A DNA stretch of 46,422 nt from Legionellales bacterium (GTDB lineage Bacteria > Pseudomonadota > Gammaproteobacteria > DSM-16500): assembly GCA_947478495.1 (NCBI GenBank), contig CANJVW010000012.1, positions 1 through 46,422 of the forward strand, written 5' to 3'. Positions 27,531 through 36,863 of the stretch are shown here, in pieces (position 1 is the first letter of the stretch; each line of letters starts with the position of its first letter). The position numbers and the translations under genes are program-made. The notes below the pieces were generated by a model. It was not told the origin of the DNA. It was given only the letters and a program-made list of their open reading frames with translations, and searched no databases.

Positions 27531-28288
27531 TAATATGCCCTTTTTATGACAGGTATTTCTATTTGTCTTCTATTGTTTGTAACGCCTGCACCCGGACCTA
27601 AGCCCGTACTTTCAGCTCCACCTACTCTCGCTTTCGACCCTTTTTGCACCGCGGCTGCCAGCATCACGCGATCGATCGCCACGCCATACGCATTATCAAG
27701 CGTCGGCACTCTTACCACTAATACTTGTAAATCCAGCGGCTGTCCAGTCCCCGAGCTATAATTAACCTGCACCGACATCTGTACCCACCACGCATATCGA
27801 TCATTCAGTATGCCTTGATTCAAGACAAATGGCGCGCTATCCGCTGCAGCGCTCACAAATAATTTTCCCTGCGTCACCGTATTGTAAGACGCATTATTGT
27901 CTAATAGCATTAAAAATGATTGCCAACCGCTGTCTGTAAAATAAGATCGACTGGCTTCGCGCTCTGCTTTGTAGTTAATAAAATCAAGATTAAATAAATT
28001 GGGCAATACGTTGCTAACCCACTGCGCCAAATCGGGCGTCGACAAATAGGGGACCATCAATGGCACCGGTTTAATGATGCGCCATTCGTGATCAGTAGAG
28101 AAATGAACAGGAGCGGGTTTGCTCAAGGAAATATAAAGAGAGGTTAACGCTAAGAGGGCAATCGCAAAACACACAACACCTAATGCCCACAGCACCGTGC
28201 CGAAACCATCGCGATGAAAATCATCCTTAATTTGAATGACCGGCGCTACGTCCTCTGCCATCAACTCGTCCCTACTCATTCCCGACAA
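27530..28288 (-). CDS. icmL: Dot/Icm protein IcmL/DotI (main-cluster copy)
   Basis: Inner-membrane protein with one transmembrane helix (about 33-53) and a periplasmic VirB8/TraM-like domain. The family signature LDFINYKAEREASRSYFTDSGW sits near 98-119. It forms rings with DotJ at the base of the channel. Its 252 residues are longer than the L. pneumophila protein (212), with extra acidic N-terminal and Gly-rich C-terminal tails. First gene of the icmL-K-E unit. No icmM/dotJ lies directly upstream, unlike in Legionella; a DotJ-like gene sits at 46142-46357. Confidence 0.95.
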   Translation of the reverse strand: MSGMSRDELMAEDVAPVIQIKDDFHRDGFGTVLWALGVVCFAIALLALTSLYISLSKPAPVHFSTDHEWRIIKPVPLMVPYLSTPDLAQWVSNVLPNLFNLDFINYKAEREASRSYFTDSGWQSFLMLLDNNASYNTVTQGKLFVSAAADSAPFVLNQGILNDRYAWWVQMSVQVNYSSGTGQPLDLQVLVVRVPTLDNAYGVAIDRVMLAAAVQKGSKARVGGAESTGLGPGAGVTNNRRQIEIPVIKRAY

Positions 28289-28337
28289 TGGTAGTGATAC
28301 TATACTGCATCGGGAGGCGCGAGACTAGTGCATCGAC

Positions 28338-28646
28338 TCATAAAAGAAAGAGACCCCTGCCCGTAGGAATGGCAGGGGTCTGCAGCTTCACTATTGTGAC
28401 TGCTTGGCGAGCCACGGTAGCTGTTGTCATTTCTAACGCTGCTTTATCAACGGCCGCTCTCACTGCCTGATCTGTCGGACGCAATGTCTTAATGGTAAGA
28501 CTTGAAAAAACGACACCGTACTCTTCAAAAATTTTATTCAAGCTATCAACAACGTGCGTTGAAACATCAGGAATACTAGAAGCAGACGAGCCCTGACTCT
28601 TCACTTCAGTTGACGCAGAAGCTGCTGCACCGGTAGTTTTAGTTAA
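28338..28646 (-). pseudogene. SPFH/prohibitin-like C-terminal remnant
   Basis: The frame encodes VVDSLNKIFEEYGVVFSSLT and then IKTLRPTDQAVRAAVDKAAL, which resembles the end of an SPFH (band 7) domain, followed by an Ala-rich helix. The N-terminal two thirds of such a protein are missing and an in-frame stop lies just upstream near 28655. A GTG at 28604 could start an 88-residue product. The 3' end runs through a strong hairpin. A decayed or rearranged gene fits best; a genuine small gene is possible. Confidence 0.35.
28351..28381 (-). terminator. Perfect 11-bp hairpin, possible terminator
   Basis: AGACCCCTGCC at 28351-28361 pairs perfectly with 28371-28381 around a 9-base loop. On the minus strand the stem is followed by CTTTCTTTTAT, a broken U-run. 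It lies 63 bases upstream of icmL and could insulate the secretion cluster from the genes above it. Confidence 0.6.
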
Positions 28647-28722
28647 AATAGATCATTATCATTAAAATATCAGCGAGTCCTGTTCAATTTTCAAGGATAA
28701 ACACCGCCCGTCACACGTTTTT

Positions 28723-29865
28723 TTATTTTAATCCCAAAAAATATTCCAACGGATAGCAAGTAATCTGTTTTGTCAGCTTTATCACTTTATCCCCTGTATA
28801 AATCACCGTTAATGTATCTAATTTTAAATCCTCCATTGCCACTTTCATTGAGCGCGTCAGTGCAGGCATTTTAGTATGTTTTATTTCAAAACCAAGGCGC
28901 TCGCCACCGCGCACGATCAGCAAATCCAGATCCGCTTGATTATGTACCGCCCAAAAATAACAATCTGCATGATCAACGTGTAAATGCCGCACGATGGATT
29001 CTAATGCAAACGCTTCCCATGACGCGCCCAATCGCGGGTTCATGCGCAATTCCTCCTGCGAGGAAATATTCATCAGCGTATGATACAATCCGCTATCGCG
29101 GAAATAAATTTTAGCCGTCTTAACCTGCCGTTTAGCGATGTTTTCATGCCATGGTTGTAATTGCCGCACCATAAACGTGCCCGTTAAAATATCTAAATAA
29201 TGCTTAATGGTGTTGCTCGAAAGATCCAAAGAATTGCCAAGGTCACTCGCATTTAATAACTGTCCATGGTAATGAGTGAGCATCATCCAGAATCGTCGCA
29301 AGCGCTGCGCGGGAATACGAATGCCTAAATTGGGAATATCCTGTTCTAGGAAAGTTCGAATATAGTCTTTTCGCCACTGCATGCTCTGCGATTCAGTTTC
29401 CGCCAAAAACGATAAAGGAAAGCCGCCCCTCATCCATAATGTACCCAACGAATGCGTTTCTTCATACGAGAAAGGCGTTAACTCTGTGTAATGAATGCGT
29501 CCCGCCAATGATTCCGAACTTTGACGAATAAGCTCACGCGATGCACTTCCCAAGATGAGAAAGCGTCGCGCTTTTTCTTTTTGATCAACTAATACGCGCA
29601 GCACAGGAAAAAGCTCTGGAAGTCGTTGTATTTCGTCAATAACAATGAGGTCAGTTAAGTCTTCAAGTGCAAGCATAGGGTCTTGCAATTGCAGAAGATC
29701 CATCGGGTTTTCCAAATCGAAATAATGCGTAATAGCGCCATGATGCTTTTTAAAATATTCTTTCGCTAGTGTTGTTTTGCCGCATTGCCGCGGCCCCAAC
29801 AAGGCAACAATGGGATTTACTTTAAACATGGCCTCTAAATCATGAAGATAGCTTTCTCGTCTCAT
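28723..29865 (-). CDS. AAA ATPase with DUF4143 domain
   Basis: About 380 residues: an N-terminal P-loop domain with Walker A ALLGPRQCGKTTLA and Walker B LIVIDEIQRLPELFPVLR, and the sensor-like FLILGSASREL, followed by a helical middle and a C-terminal DUF4143 nuclease-like domain (SWEAFALESIVRHL, DLDLLIVRGGERLGFEIKHT). I prefer the ATG at 29865 (MRRESYLHDL) to the one at 29877. Members of this group are widespread and mobile, with unknown function. It separates the Dot/Icm cluster from hemA-prfA-prmC and has no evident partner gene. Confidence 0.88.
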   Translation of the reverse strand: MRRESYLHDLEAMFKVNPIVALLGPRQCGKTTLAKEYFKKHHGAITHYFDLENPMDLLQLQDPMLALEDLTDLIVIDEIQRLPELFPVLRVLVDQKEKARRFLILGSASRELIRQSSESLAGRIHYTELTPFSYEETHSLGTLWMRGGFPLSFLAETESQSMQWRKDYIRTFLEQDIPNLGIRIPAQRLRRFWMMLTHYHGQLLNASDLGNSLDLSSNTIKHYLDILTGTFMVRQLQPWHENIAKRQVKTAKIYFRDSGLYHTLMNISSQEELRMNPRLGASWEAFALESIVRHLHVDHADCYFWAVHNQADLDLLIVRGGERLGFEIKHTKMPALTRSMKVAMEDLKLDTLTVIYTGDKVIKLTKQITCYPLEYFLGLK

Positions 29866-29925
29866 AATATTTTCCATGAAAATTTTAAGTCTGACTTAAG
29901 ATTTTCATGTAAATGGCAAGCAATG

Positions 29926-30759
29926 TCAAGGATAAAATAGCCCGCCCGTCACTCGATCATGACATCCAACATCTTGAAAAGATTGGATATAATAATATTT
30001 TTCTTGTTCGAATATCTCTCTGACGCGTGCCGCTTGATCCCAACCGTGCTCCAACAAAAGCAAGCCGCCGGGTTTTAGATGTTTTTTCGCTGCTTGAACA
30101 ATCAAACGGATATCATTTAATCCATCTTCACCGGATACTAATGCAGAGCGCGGTTCATATGTTAAAGATGCTAGGTGCTGATCGTTTTCTGCAATATAGG
30201 GTGGATTACTCAAGATGCAGTCAAATAACATGTCTGGCAATGCGTCACACCAATCGCCTTCGCTAAAAACAATATTTTTTATGGCTAATCGTTCCGCATT
30301 TTTTTTAGCAACATGTAATGTCTTGCTACTTTTATCCGTCGCATAAATAGTCGAGTTCGGTTTTTCAGAGGCAATGGCTAATGCGATCGCACCGGAACCG
30401 GTTCCTAAATCTGCAACAATATAGTTATCATCAGGCAATAATCGTAATGCTTGTTCTACTAAACATTCCGTATCCGATCGTGGAATCAATGTGTCGGGTG
30501 TCACGATTAAATCAAACGACCAAAAGGCGTGATGGCCTGTTAAATAAGCGATGGGTTCGCCTTGGATTCTTTTTTCTAGGAGAATATGAAAAGCATTTAT
30601 TTTTTCATCAGAGATTGCGTCATCAGAATGTGAATAGAGGTAGCTGCGATTCACATTCAATACATGCGCTAATAGTATTTCAGCGTCGAGGAGAGGTGTG
30701 TCGCTGACGGGGATGAGATTTTTTTCAGCGGTTTTTAGAGCGGAGCGGATGGAGATCAC
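29926..30759 (-). CDS. prmC: Peptide chain release factor N5-glutamine methyltransferase
   Basis: Methylates the Gln of the GGQ motif in release factors. 277 residues, as in E. coli. SAM-binding motif [16 protein letters not shown] and catalytic NPPYI are present, with [16 protein letters not shown]-like [14 protein letters not shown] before them. Its ATG overlaps the prfA stop (ATGA), giving a coupled unit with its own substrate. Confidence 0.96.
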   Translation of the reverse strand: MISIRSALKTAEKNLIPVSDTPLLDAEILLAHVLNVNRSYLYSHSDDAISDEKINAFHILLEKRIQGEPIAYLTGHHAFWSFDLIVTPDTLIPRSDTECLVEQALRLLPDDNYIVADLGTGSGAIALAIASEKPNSTIYATDKSSKTLHVAKKNAERLAIKNIVFSEGDWCDALPDMLFDCILSNPPYIAENDQHLASLTYEPRSALVSGEDGLNDIRLIVQAAKKHLKPGGLLLLEHGWDQAARVREIFEQEKYYYIQSFQDVGCHDRVTGGLFYP

Positions 30760-31838
30760 CCCCCCATCTCGGCCAACAAATCCGCCTGATATTCATGTGC
30801 TAGCGCACTCAACACCGGTTTCAAATGCCCTTCCATAATATCGGGTAATTGATACAGCGTTAAATTAATGCGGTGATCTGTCAATCGTCCCTGCGGAAAA
30901 TTATAGGTGCGAATCCGCTCCGAGCGATCGCCTGTCCCCACCAAATCACGCCGGGTATCCGACTGCTCTTTTTTCTGTTTACGTTGCTCTTCTGCCAAGA
31001 TGCGTGATTTTAATAAAGCCATCGCACGCGCACGATTTTTATGTTGTGAACGCTCGTCTTGACACTCCACGACTGTGCCAGTTGGAATATGCGTAATACG
31101 AATCGCCGAATCCGTTTTTTGTACGTGTTGACCGCCTGCACCACTCGCACGAAACGTATCAACGCGCAAATCGGCTGCATTAATCGTGATATCTTCAATT
31201 TCATCGATTTCGGGGAGAATCGCGACCGTACAGGTTGACGTATGTACTCGTCCTTGCGCTTCCGTTTCAGGTACACGCTGCACACGATGCACGCCGGATT
31301 CAAATTTAAATTGAGAATAAGCACCAGCGCCTATCACCCGCGCAATGATTTCTCGATACCCGCCATGCTCACCATGATTTGCGTTAATGAATTCCACTTG
31401 CCACCCGCATGACTCTGCATAACGGGTATACATGCGATACAAGTTCCCCGCAAAAATAGCAGCTTCGTCTCCACCGGCCCCCGCTCGAATTTCCAAAAAG
31501 ATATTGCTATCATCAAAGGGATCGCGGGGTAATAATAAAACCTGCAGGGTCTGCGTCAGCTCTTCTATTTTCGCCTCCTCTTTATCAAGCTCTTGTTTAG
31601 CAAGAGCTCGCATCTCTGGATCCGATTCATTCATAAGCTCATTGTTATCCGCCACATTCTGCACGCAGACTTGATATTGTTTGAATGCATTCACAACTGG
31701 CTCAAGCTGAGCGTATTCTTTGGATAATTCTCGAAAACGATTCTGCTCTGAAATAATGATGGAGTCAGAGAGCAGCGCACTCACCTCTTCGAAACGCTCA
31801 GCAAGGAATTGTAATTTTTTTTGAATAGACGATTTCAT
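30756..31838 (-). CDS. prfA: Peptide chain release factor 1
   Basis: Terminates translation at UAA and UAG. The RF1-type tripeptide is P-E-T in [14 protein letters not shown] (PAT in E. coli), and the catalytic motif is [17 protein letters not shown] place the start at 31838 ([18 protein letters not shown]), giving 360 residues; the longer frame up to 31952 lies inside hemA and adds nothing conserved. One base separates it from the hemA stop. Confidence 0.96.
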   Translation of the reverse strand: MKSSIQKKLQFLAERFEEVSALLSDSIIISEQNRFRELSKEYAQLEPVVNAFKQYQVCVQNVADNNELMNESDPEMRALAKQELDKEEAKIEELTQTLQVLLLPRDPFDDSNIFLEIRAGAGGDEAAIFAGNLYRMYTRYAESCGWQVEFINANHGEHGGYREIIARVIGAGAYSQFKFESGVHRVQRVPETEAQGRVHTSTCTVAILPEIDEIEDITINAADLRVDTFRASGAGGQHVQKTDSAIRITHIPTGTVVECQDERSQHKNRARAMALLKSRILAEEQRKQKKEQSDTRRDLVGTGDRSERIRTYNFPQGRLTDHRINLTLYQLPDIMEGHLKPVLSALAHEYQADLLAEMGG

Positions 31839-31839
31839 A

Positions 31840-33090
31840 TTAATTGATAGACTCAGTGGTACGTTCAGAGATCGCAAATAATTCTGCAGCGAGTTCGAGC
31901 ATATCCAGACGACCTTCAAATCCCGCTTGCCGCAATTGAACGGTCGGCGCATGCAATACTTTATTGATGAGTGCGCGCGAAAAATGCGACAATACTTCCG
32001 CCGGCAACTCTCCCTTTTCCAATTGTCGAATCGCTTTTTCTAATTCCACCTGACAAAGATGCTCTGTTTGGTGACGATACGCCCGAATCGTCATCGCCAC
32101 TTTATCAAACGAACTTAACCACATCATGAATGCCGCACTTTTTTGCTGAATCATCTGGCTCGCCTTCTGCCCAGCATGCTCGCGTCCCTGACGATTGTGT
32201 TGAATAATATCTTTCAAGTCATCTATACAATAAAGCTGCACATGATCCAGCTCAGCACAGGATGGCTCCACATCGCGCGGCACAGCAATATCTACAATAG
32301 ATAATGATTGATGACACTGTGTTAGCATCTGTTGAGTGATCAAGGGATGCGTGCTACCGGTTGCCGAGATAATCACATCGGCTTGCATTAATCCATCGGA
32401 CAGCGCGATTACCTCGCACTGATATTTTTCGGCGAGCAATGTCGCTGCATCGATACTGCGATTCGCAATATAAGCTTTTTTAGGTGGGTGATTCTTTAAA
32501 TAGCGTAGCGCCAAATCAATCGTTGCGCCAGCTCCCACCAATAACACCGTTGAATCGGACAAAGCGCGAGAATGTTTTTCTTTGATAAACTGAACTGCAG
32601 CGGATGCAACAGAGACAGGGCATGCGCCAATCGCTGTGCTGGTTCGCACCTCTTTAGCCACTGAAAAAATTTCTTGGAATAATCGATTAAACAACGTATC
32701 AACCGCACCTGCCGCACAGCTCTCGGCAAAGGCATCTTTCATTTGTCGCACAATATCTGACTCACCCAACATCATTGAATCTAAACCACATACCACATTC
32801 ATGATGTGTTCAATCGCGGCTTGATCAGAATAAGCATATAAAACAGGCTGAAGATCCGGGGCCAATGCGGCATGTTGCTCGCAAAACCATTGGGTCACTT
32901 GGCTCGCATCGTCTGCCACGCAATAGATCTCTGAACGATTACAGGTAGACAACAATACCGCCTCACGCACCGACCATTGCTCTGATAACTCTTTCAAATA
33001 TAATGGAATTTTATCCAATGGAAACACGACTTGCTCACGCAAGGCAACGGGCGCTGTTTTGTGATTCAATCCGCAAACAATGATAGGCAT
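31840..33090 (-). CDS. hemA: Glutamyl-tRNA reductase
   Basis: First enzyme of C5 tetrapyrrole synthesis, making glutamate-1-semialdehyde from Glu-tRNA with NADPH. 416 residues: N-terminal [18 protein letters not shown], catalytic cysteine in [11 protein letters not shown], the [14 protein letters not shown] block, and nucleotide-binding [17 protein letters not shown]. Order hemA-prfA-prmC is the standard gammaproteobacterial one. The 5' end overlaps the divergent HolD/UDG-like reading frame only if that gene used an upstream start. Confidence 0.96.
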   Translation of the reverse strand: MPIIVCGLNHKTAPVALREQVVFPLDKIPLYLKELSEQWSVREAVLLSTCNRSEIYCVADDASQVTQWFCEQHAALAPDLQPVLYAYSDQAAIEHIMNVVCGLDSMMLGESDIVRQMKDAFAESCAAGAVDTLFNRLFQEIFSVAKEVRTSTAIGACPVSVASAAVQFIKEKHSRALSDSTVLLVGAGATIDLALRYLKNHPPKKAYIANRSIDAATLLAEKYQCEVIALSDGLMQADVIISATGSTHPLITQQMLTQCHQSLSIVDIAVPRDVEPSCAELDHVQLYCIDDLKDIIQHNRQGREHAGQKASQMIQQKSAAFMMWLSSFDKVAMTIRAYRHQTEHLCQVELEKAIRQLEKGELPAEVLSHFSRALINKVLHAPTVQLRQAGFEGRLDMLELAAELFAISERTTESIN

Positions 33091-33187
33091 AAGATCAAAT
33101 GGTTATTTATTTATCCTCTATTGTATGCTAAATGACAGAAAAAATCCAAAGGTAGATTGTATCGCCCAAATCAATGATAATTGCCCC

Positions 33188-33613
33188 ATGATGAATAAAG
33201 ACTATCTCTCTGCAATGGGCATACCACTCTGGACGTCGCGTTCGCGCGTTAATCCAACGGATATTATCTTCCTCGGGGACGCATTAGATCATCGTGCTGA
33301 GCTATTATTTTCCGCTATGCTCAACGCAATTGATTTAAAAAGAGATAATATTGCTATCCTCAACGCATCTCGCTTGGATCACAAGCCAATCGCTACCCCG
33401 CCCACACTATGGGTTGCGCTAGGGAAAGCGGCCGGACAATCTTTATTGAAAACCCAAAACACCTTAGATGAAATGCGCGGGAAATGGCATAGCTATTCCA
33501 ATATCCCGTTACGGGTGACATATCATCCGACTGATTTATTACAGAACCCGCAGAATAAGCGCAAAGCGCTGCAAGATTTGCAGAACATTCAACTTAAGTC
33601 GCAAGAAATGTAG
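33188..33613 (+). CDS. UDG-fold protein, possible DNA polymerase III psi subunit (HolD-like)
   Basis: The core begins NKDYLSAMGIPLWTSRSRV, which resembles the start of HolD (LGITQW), and ends LRVTYHPTDLLQNPQNKRKA, the C-terminal pattern of the uracil-DNA glycosylase superfamily (YHPxxLLxxPxxK). The catalytic N-terminal motifs of true glycosylases are absent, so a psi-type clamp-loader role is more likely than repair. I chose the ATG at 33188 (or 33191) on homology; an upstream ATG at 33080 is less likely. The TAG stop is formed by the first bases of a family 2 repeat. Confidence 0.6.
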   Translation: MMNKDYLSAMGIPLWTSRSRVNPTDIIFLGDALDHRAELLFSAMLNAIDLKRDNIAILNASRLDHKPIATPPTLWVALGKAAGQSLLKTQNTLDEMRGKWHSYSNIPLRVTYHPTDLLQNPQNKRKALQDLQNIQLKSQEM

Positions 33614-33839
33614 GGTAGGCAAAGCGCAAGTGGCCTGCGTTATTCAGGCTCACGTTTTTCGATTGAGGGTGCACAACATCAGGCGATAGGAATCGTTTTT
33701 CCGATTCTGAAAGAACGAAAGGTAATGCTGGAAGAAATAACACATCACCACTTTCAATCGCTAATGTAGCGTCTGCCTGATCTTGCGGAGACAGGGCGGG
33801 CTTCCAGCCGTTGCATGTTATTTCTTTCAGTTGAGTCAT
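33594..33839 (-). pseudogene. kdoO: Kdo hydroxylase, truncated at its C-terminus
   Basis: The 81-residue frame starts like KdoO, the dioxygenase-type enzyme that hydroxylates Kdo in lipopolysaccharide: IESGDVLFLPALPFVLSESE, then RFLSPDVVHPQSKNVSLN. Homology stops near residue 67, where the frame enters the repeat at 33611-33639 and then terminates inside the 3' end of the convergent gene. The full protein is near 290 residues and the iron-binding part is missing. Its ATG overlaps the waaA stop. It is almost certainly non-functional. Confidence 0.65.
33611..33639. repeat. Palindromic repeat, family 2 (diverged copy)
   Basis: TAGGGTAGGCAAAGCGCAAG followed by TGGCCTGCG is a variant of the repeat seen at 17370, 40528 and 46392. 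It sits exactly at the breakpoint of the truncated kdoO and supplies the stop codon of the HolD/UDG-like gene. Confidence 0.75.
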
Positions 33840-35110
33840 ATGACAATGCGCTCCTGAATAATATCGAGTTGTTTTTTCAATGCGCCGCGATTTTTCTCTA
33901 TCACACTATAGGCGCACTCACCCATCGCCTCTCGGGCGACAGGATCAGACAGTAATCCATTCACTGTCACACTCAATTCATCAGCACTATGAACCACTAC
34001 CATACCTTTCGCCTGAATCATCCACTGGCTAATTTCAGCAAAATTAAATAAAACAGGTCCTGTTAAAACAGGTTTATGCAATGCCGCGGGCTCTAGCATA
34101 TTGTGTCCGCCAATTTGTGCGAAACTTCCCGCTACAAAAGCGACATTTGCCACAGCGTAAAGGGAGAGCAATTCGCCCATCGTATCTCCCAGATAGACCT
34201 GTGTATCAAATAAGCATAGATCACCGTGAGAGCGCCGCGCCATTTTAAAGCCCTCTTGCTCGATCAGAGCCGCCATCAAATCAAATCGCTCCGGATGACG
34301 CGGCACCAGAATGAGCAAACTATGAGGATTTTTTTCTAATACTTGCGCGTGCGCCGCCAAGATGATCTCTTCTTCCGTTGGATGTGTGCTCGCTGCAACC
34401 CAAATCAGTCGATCGCTCCCCATCTCGAGACGCAGTTTGTCAGTTTTTGCTGACAAATCGGCGGGTAATTCTAAGTCAAATTTTAAGTTACCTGTGACAG
34501 ATATTTTCTTCGGATCTATTCCCAATGCAATAAATCGCTCCATTGCGGGAGAGTCTTGTGCTGCAATATACGAAAGAGAAGAGAGCATCTCGCGCGTGAT
34601 CAACGAAACACGTCCGTACCTTTTCGCTGACTGATGCGATAATCGCGCATTTGCAATCACCACAGGAATATTTTTTTGATGGCAACCTGCCATTAAATTA
34701 GGCCACAACTCCGTCTCCATGATGACACCTATTACTGGCTTAAACGCGCTTAAAAATCGATTCACCGCACAAGGTACGTCATACGGAATATAGCGCTGCA
34801 ATACGCTATCGCCAAAGGTTAGTCGCGTTCGCTCACTACCCGTGATGGTCATATTAGTCACTACAATTGACAAGCCCGGATACGCTTTAATCAGTGCCTC
34901 AATCAAAGGAGTGGCCGCGATCGTTTCACCCAAGGAAACCGCGTGCACCCAGATAGATTTGTCTAGGCGATCTTGATAAAAACCCATCCGCTCATTCCAG
35001 CCTTGTCGATAGGCGGGTTGCGGTCCTGATCGCCACAAGAGACGTAAAAAAGCGAAAGGTAAAACGCAATAAAACAATATACTATACAAATACCGGAAAA
35101 ATTGTGTCAT
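33836..35110 (-). CDS. waaA: 3-deoxy-D-manno-octulosonic acid transferase
   Basis: Inner-membrane glycosyltransferase that adds Kdo to lipid A precursor. 424 residues as in E. coli: an N-terminal membrane anchor (about 3-22), the acceptor-binding region with WVHAVSLGETIAATPLI (about 54-70; the Glu is catalytic), GVIMETELWPNLM, and the C-terminal nucleotide-sugar domain with VAGSFAQIGGHNMLEPA. The presence of waaA indicates an LPS with a Kdo core. Confidence 0.96.
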   Translation of the reverse strand: MTQFFRYLYSILFYCVLPFAFLRLLWRSGPQPAYRQGWNERMGFYQDRLDKSIWVHAVSLGETIAATPLIEALIKAYPGLSIVVTNMTITGSERTRLTFGDSVLQRYIPYDVPCAVNRFLSAFKPVIGVIMETELWPNLMAGCHQKNIPVVIANARLSHQSAKRYGRVSLITREMLSSLSYIAAQDSPAMERFIALGIDPKKISVTGNLKFDLELPADLSAKTDKLRLEMGSDRLIWVAASTHPTEEEIILAAHAQVLEKNPHSLLILVPRHPERFDLMAALIEQEGFKMARRSHGDLCLFDTQVYLGDTMGELLSLYAVANVAFVAGSFAQIGGHNMLEPAALHKPVLTGPVLFNFAEISQWMIQAKGMVVVHSADELSVTVNGLLSDPVAREAMGECAYSVIEKNRGALKKQLDIIQERIVI

Positions 35111-35257
35111 ACCATCGCCGCCTGTTGCAGCTATGGTCTCAACGAGAACGTGCGGGACTGCGGTTAGCCTTTTTTAAAAAATCTTAATTTTTTTAAAAAG
35201 CGTAACCCCGATCTTGGATGCAAGTTGTGAATCACGACTGCTTAAATTAACATTTAC

Positions 35258-35266
35258 TGTTATAAT
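35258..35266 (+). promoter_or_regulatory. Extended -10 promoter element upstream of sbcB
   Basis: TGTTATAAT is a perfect extended -10 (TG, one base, TATAAT), placed 43 bases before the sbcB ATG. No good -35 box is seen at the usual distance, which extended -10 promoters can do without. The surrounding 200-base gap is AT-rich and holds no gene. Confidence 0.5.
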
Positions 35267-35308
35267 GCCGCACAGTTTACTGTATCTTTCAATTGGATGC
35301 CTCAATAA

Positions 35309-36688
35309 ATGCAAACCTATCTCTTTTATGATATTGAAACAACGGGTTTAAGCAAATCATTTGATCAAATTCTGCAATTTGCCGCTATCCGCACGGATCT
35401 CGCGCTCAACGAATTAGAGCGTTATGAGATCACCGTTAAACGCAATCCGGATATTACCCCCGCCCCTGCGGCGATCATTACCCACCATATTGGGTTGAAA
35501 GACATGGAAAAGGGAATATCCGAATATGACGCCATCCAACAAATCCACCGATGGGTTAACACACCCGGCACCATCAGCATCGGCTATAACACACTAGGCT
35601 TTGATGACGAATTTTTGCGATTTTCGTTTTATCGTCATTTACTGCGCCCTTACACGCATCAATATGCCAATAACTGCAGCCGCATGGATTTATACCCGAT
35701 GGCTGCCATGTATTATTTATTCAAACCATCTGTTCTTCACTGGCCCACGATCGACGGGAAACAGTCGCTTAAACTCGAACAACTGAGCACCGCGAATTCC
35801 CTCGCCAAAGGCCAAGCCCATAACGCGATGGTCGACGTTGAAGCGACTCTTGCTCTCGCACGACACTTCCTTAACGAAAAAGAAATGTGGGATTATGTCG
35901 CGGGTTATTTCGAGAAAAACACCGATCAAGATCGGTCGAGAAAAACGGGCGATGCGTTTTCGCTGATGGTGGAAGGAATTTTTGGTGCCGATCAATCCTA
36001 TCAATGTCTCGCGCAATCGATTGGCATGCATCGGCATTATAAAAATCAAATGCTCTTTTTGCGCTTGGATTCAACGGATATCACAGCGCTCACAACAGAC
36101 ACTATTCCCGCACTTCGCATTATCCGAAAAAAACTCGGTGAACCTAGCTTTATATTACCGATGAAAGACCGTTTCTTAAAATACATTTCACCTGAGAGAA
36201 TGGCGCTCGCACAGAGCAATCAAAAATGGTTAACGGAGCATTCTGACGTTTTATCTCAATTAACGCATTATCACACCGATTACACTTATCCGAATTATCC
36301 TAACACCGATGCAGAAGCCAGCATTTATCTTAATGGATTTTGGTCGCGCGCGGATGAAACATTCTGCCAGCAATTTCATGCGGCGATCCCTGAAGAAAAA
36401 GCCAAGTTAACCGCATCGCTGAAGCCCTCCTATCTTAAAACACTCAGCACGCGCATTCTCGCGCGCCACTATCCAAAGGCATTATTACCAGAACAACGCG
36501 ACGCGTGGGAAAAAGATCGTGAAAAAATGCGCTCCGAAACAGAAACACCGATTGACCATCAAGGCCGAAAACGCCTAACACCGATCATTGCGCTACAGGA
36601 AATCAACGAATTAAGAAAGACGCATGTTCTGACAGCGGATCAGCTGGAATTATTGACGGAGCTTGAAGACAAAATGCGGGGAATGTAG
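35309..36688 (+). CDS. sbcB: Exodeoxyribonuclease I
   Basis: 3'-5' single-strand DNA exonuclease used in mismatch repair and recombination. 459 residues (475 in E. coli). The DEDDh residues can be seen in FYDIETTGLSKSFDQILQFA (Asp8, Glu10), GYNTLGFDDEFLRFSFYRH, and HNAMVDVEATLALA. The SH3-like and helical C-terminal regions follow. No partner gene adjacent. Confidence 0.96.
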   Translation: MQTYLFYDIETTGLSKSFDQILQFAAIRTDLALNELERYEITVKRNPDITPAPAAIITHHIGLKDMEKGISEYDAIQQIHRWVNTPGTISIGYNTLGFDDEFLRFSFYRHLLRPYTHQYANNCSRMDLYPMAAMYYLFKPSVLHWPTIDGKQSLKLEQLSTANSLAKGQAHNAMVDVEATLALARHFLNEKEMWDYVAGYFEKNTDQDRSRKTGDAFSLMVEGIFGADQSYQCLAQSIGMHRHYKNQMLFLRLDSTDITALTTDTIPALRIIRKKLGEPSFILPMKDRFLKYISPERMALAQSNQKWLTEHSDVLSQLTHYHTDYTYPNYPNTDAEASIYLNGFWSRADETFCQQFHAAIPEEKAKLTASLKPSYLKTLSTRILARHYPKALLPEQRDAWEKDREKMRSETETPIDHQGRKRLTPIIALQEINELRKTHVLTADQLELLTELEDKMRGM

Positions 36689-36863
36689 CAACTGTCTTAA
36701 AATTAAAATGAATTGTGGGCTTCGACGTATCAAATGGATTGATATGAGAACGATGCAGCACACCGAAAAATCGATGAACACTCGAAACAGGTTAAAATGG
36801 ATGAACTTGTCATCATTGCTATGTTATTGTATTAACATGCATTAAACGGGATTCGAGAGGCGT

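Noticed and set aside
28723-29865. DUF4143 ATPase as a toxin-antitoxin or defence module
   Set aside because: There is no small partner gene, nuclease or methylase beside it, and single DUF4143 ATPases are common without such links.
31839-31952. Upstream start for prfA
   Set aside because: The extra 38 codons lie within hemA and show no release-factor similarity. MKSSIQKKL at 31838 is the normal RF1 start.
36663-36863. 60-codon frame and possible regulatory RNA between sbcB and gspD
   Set aside because: The frame overlaps the end of sbcB, its protein is unlike any family I know, and the gap shows no strong stem.
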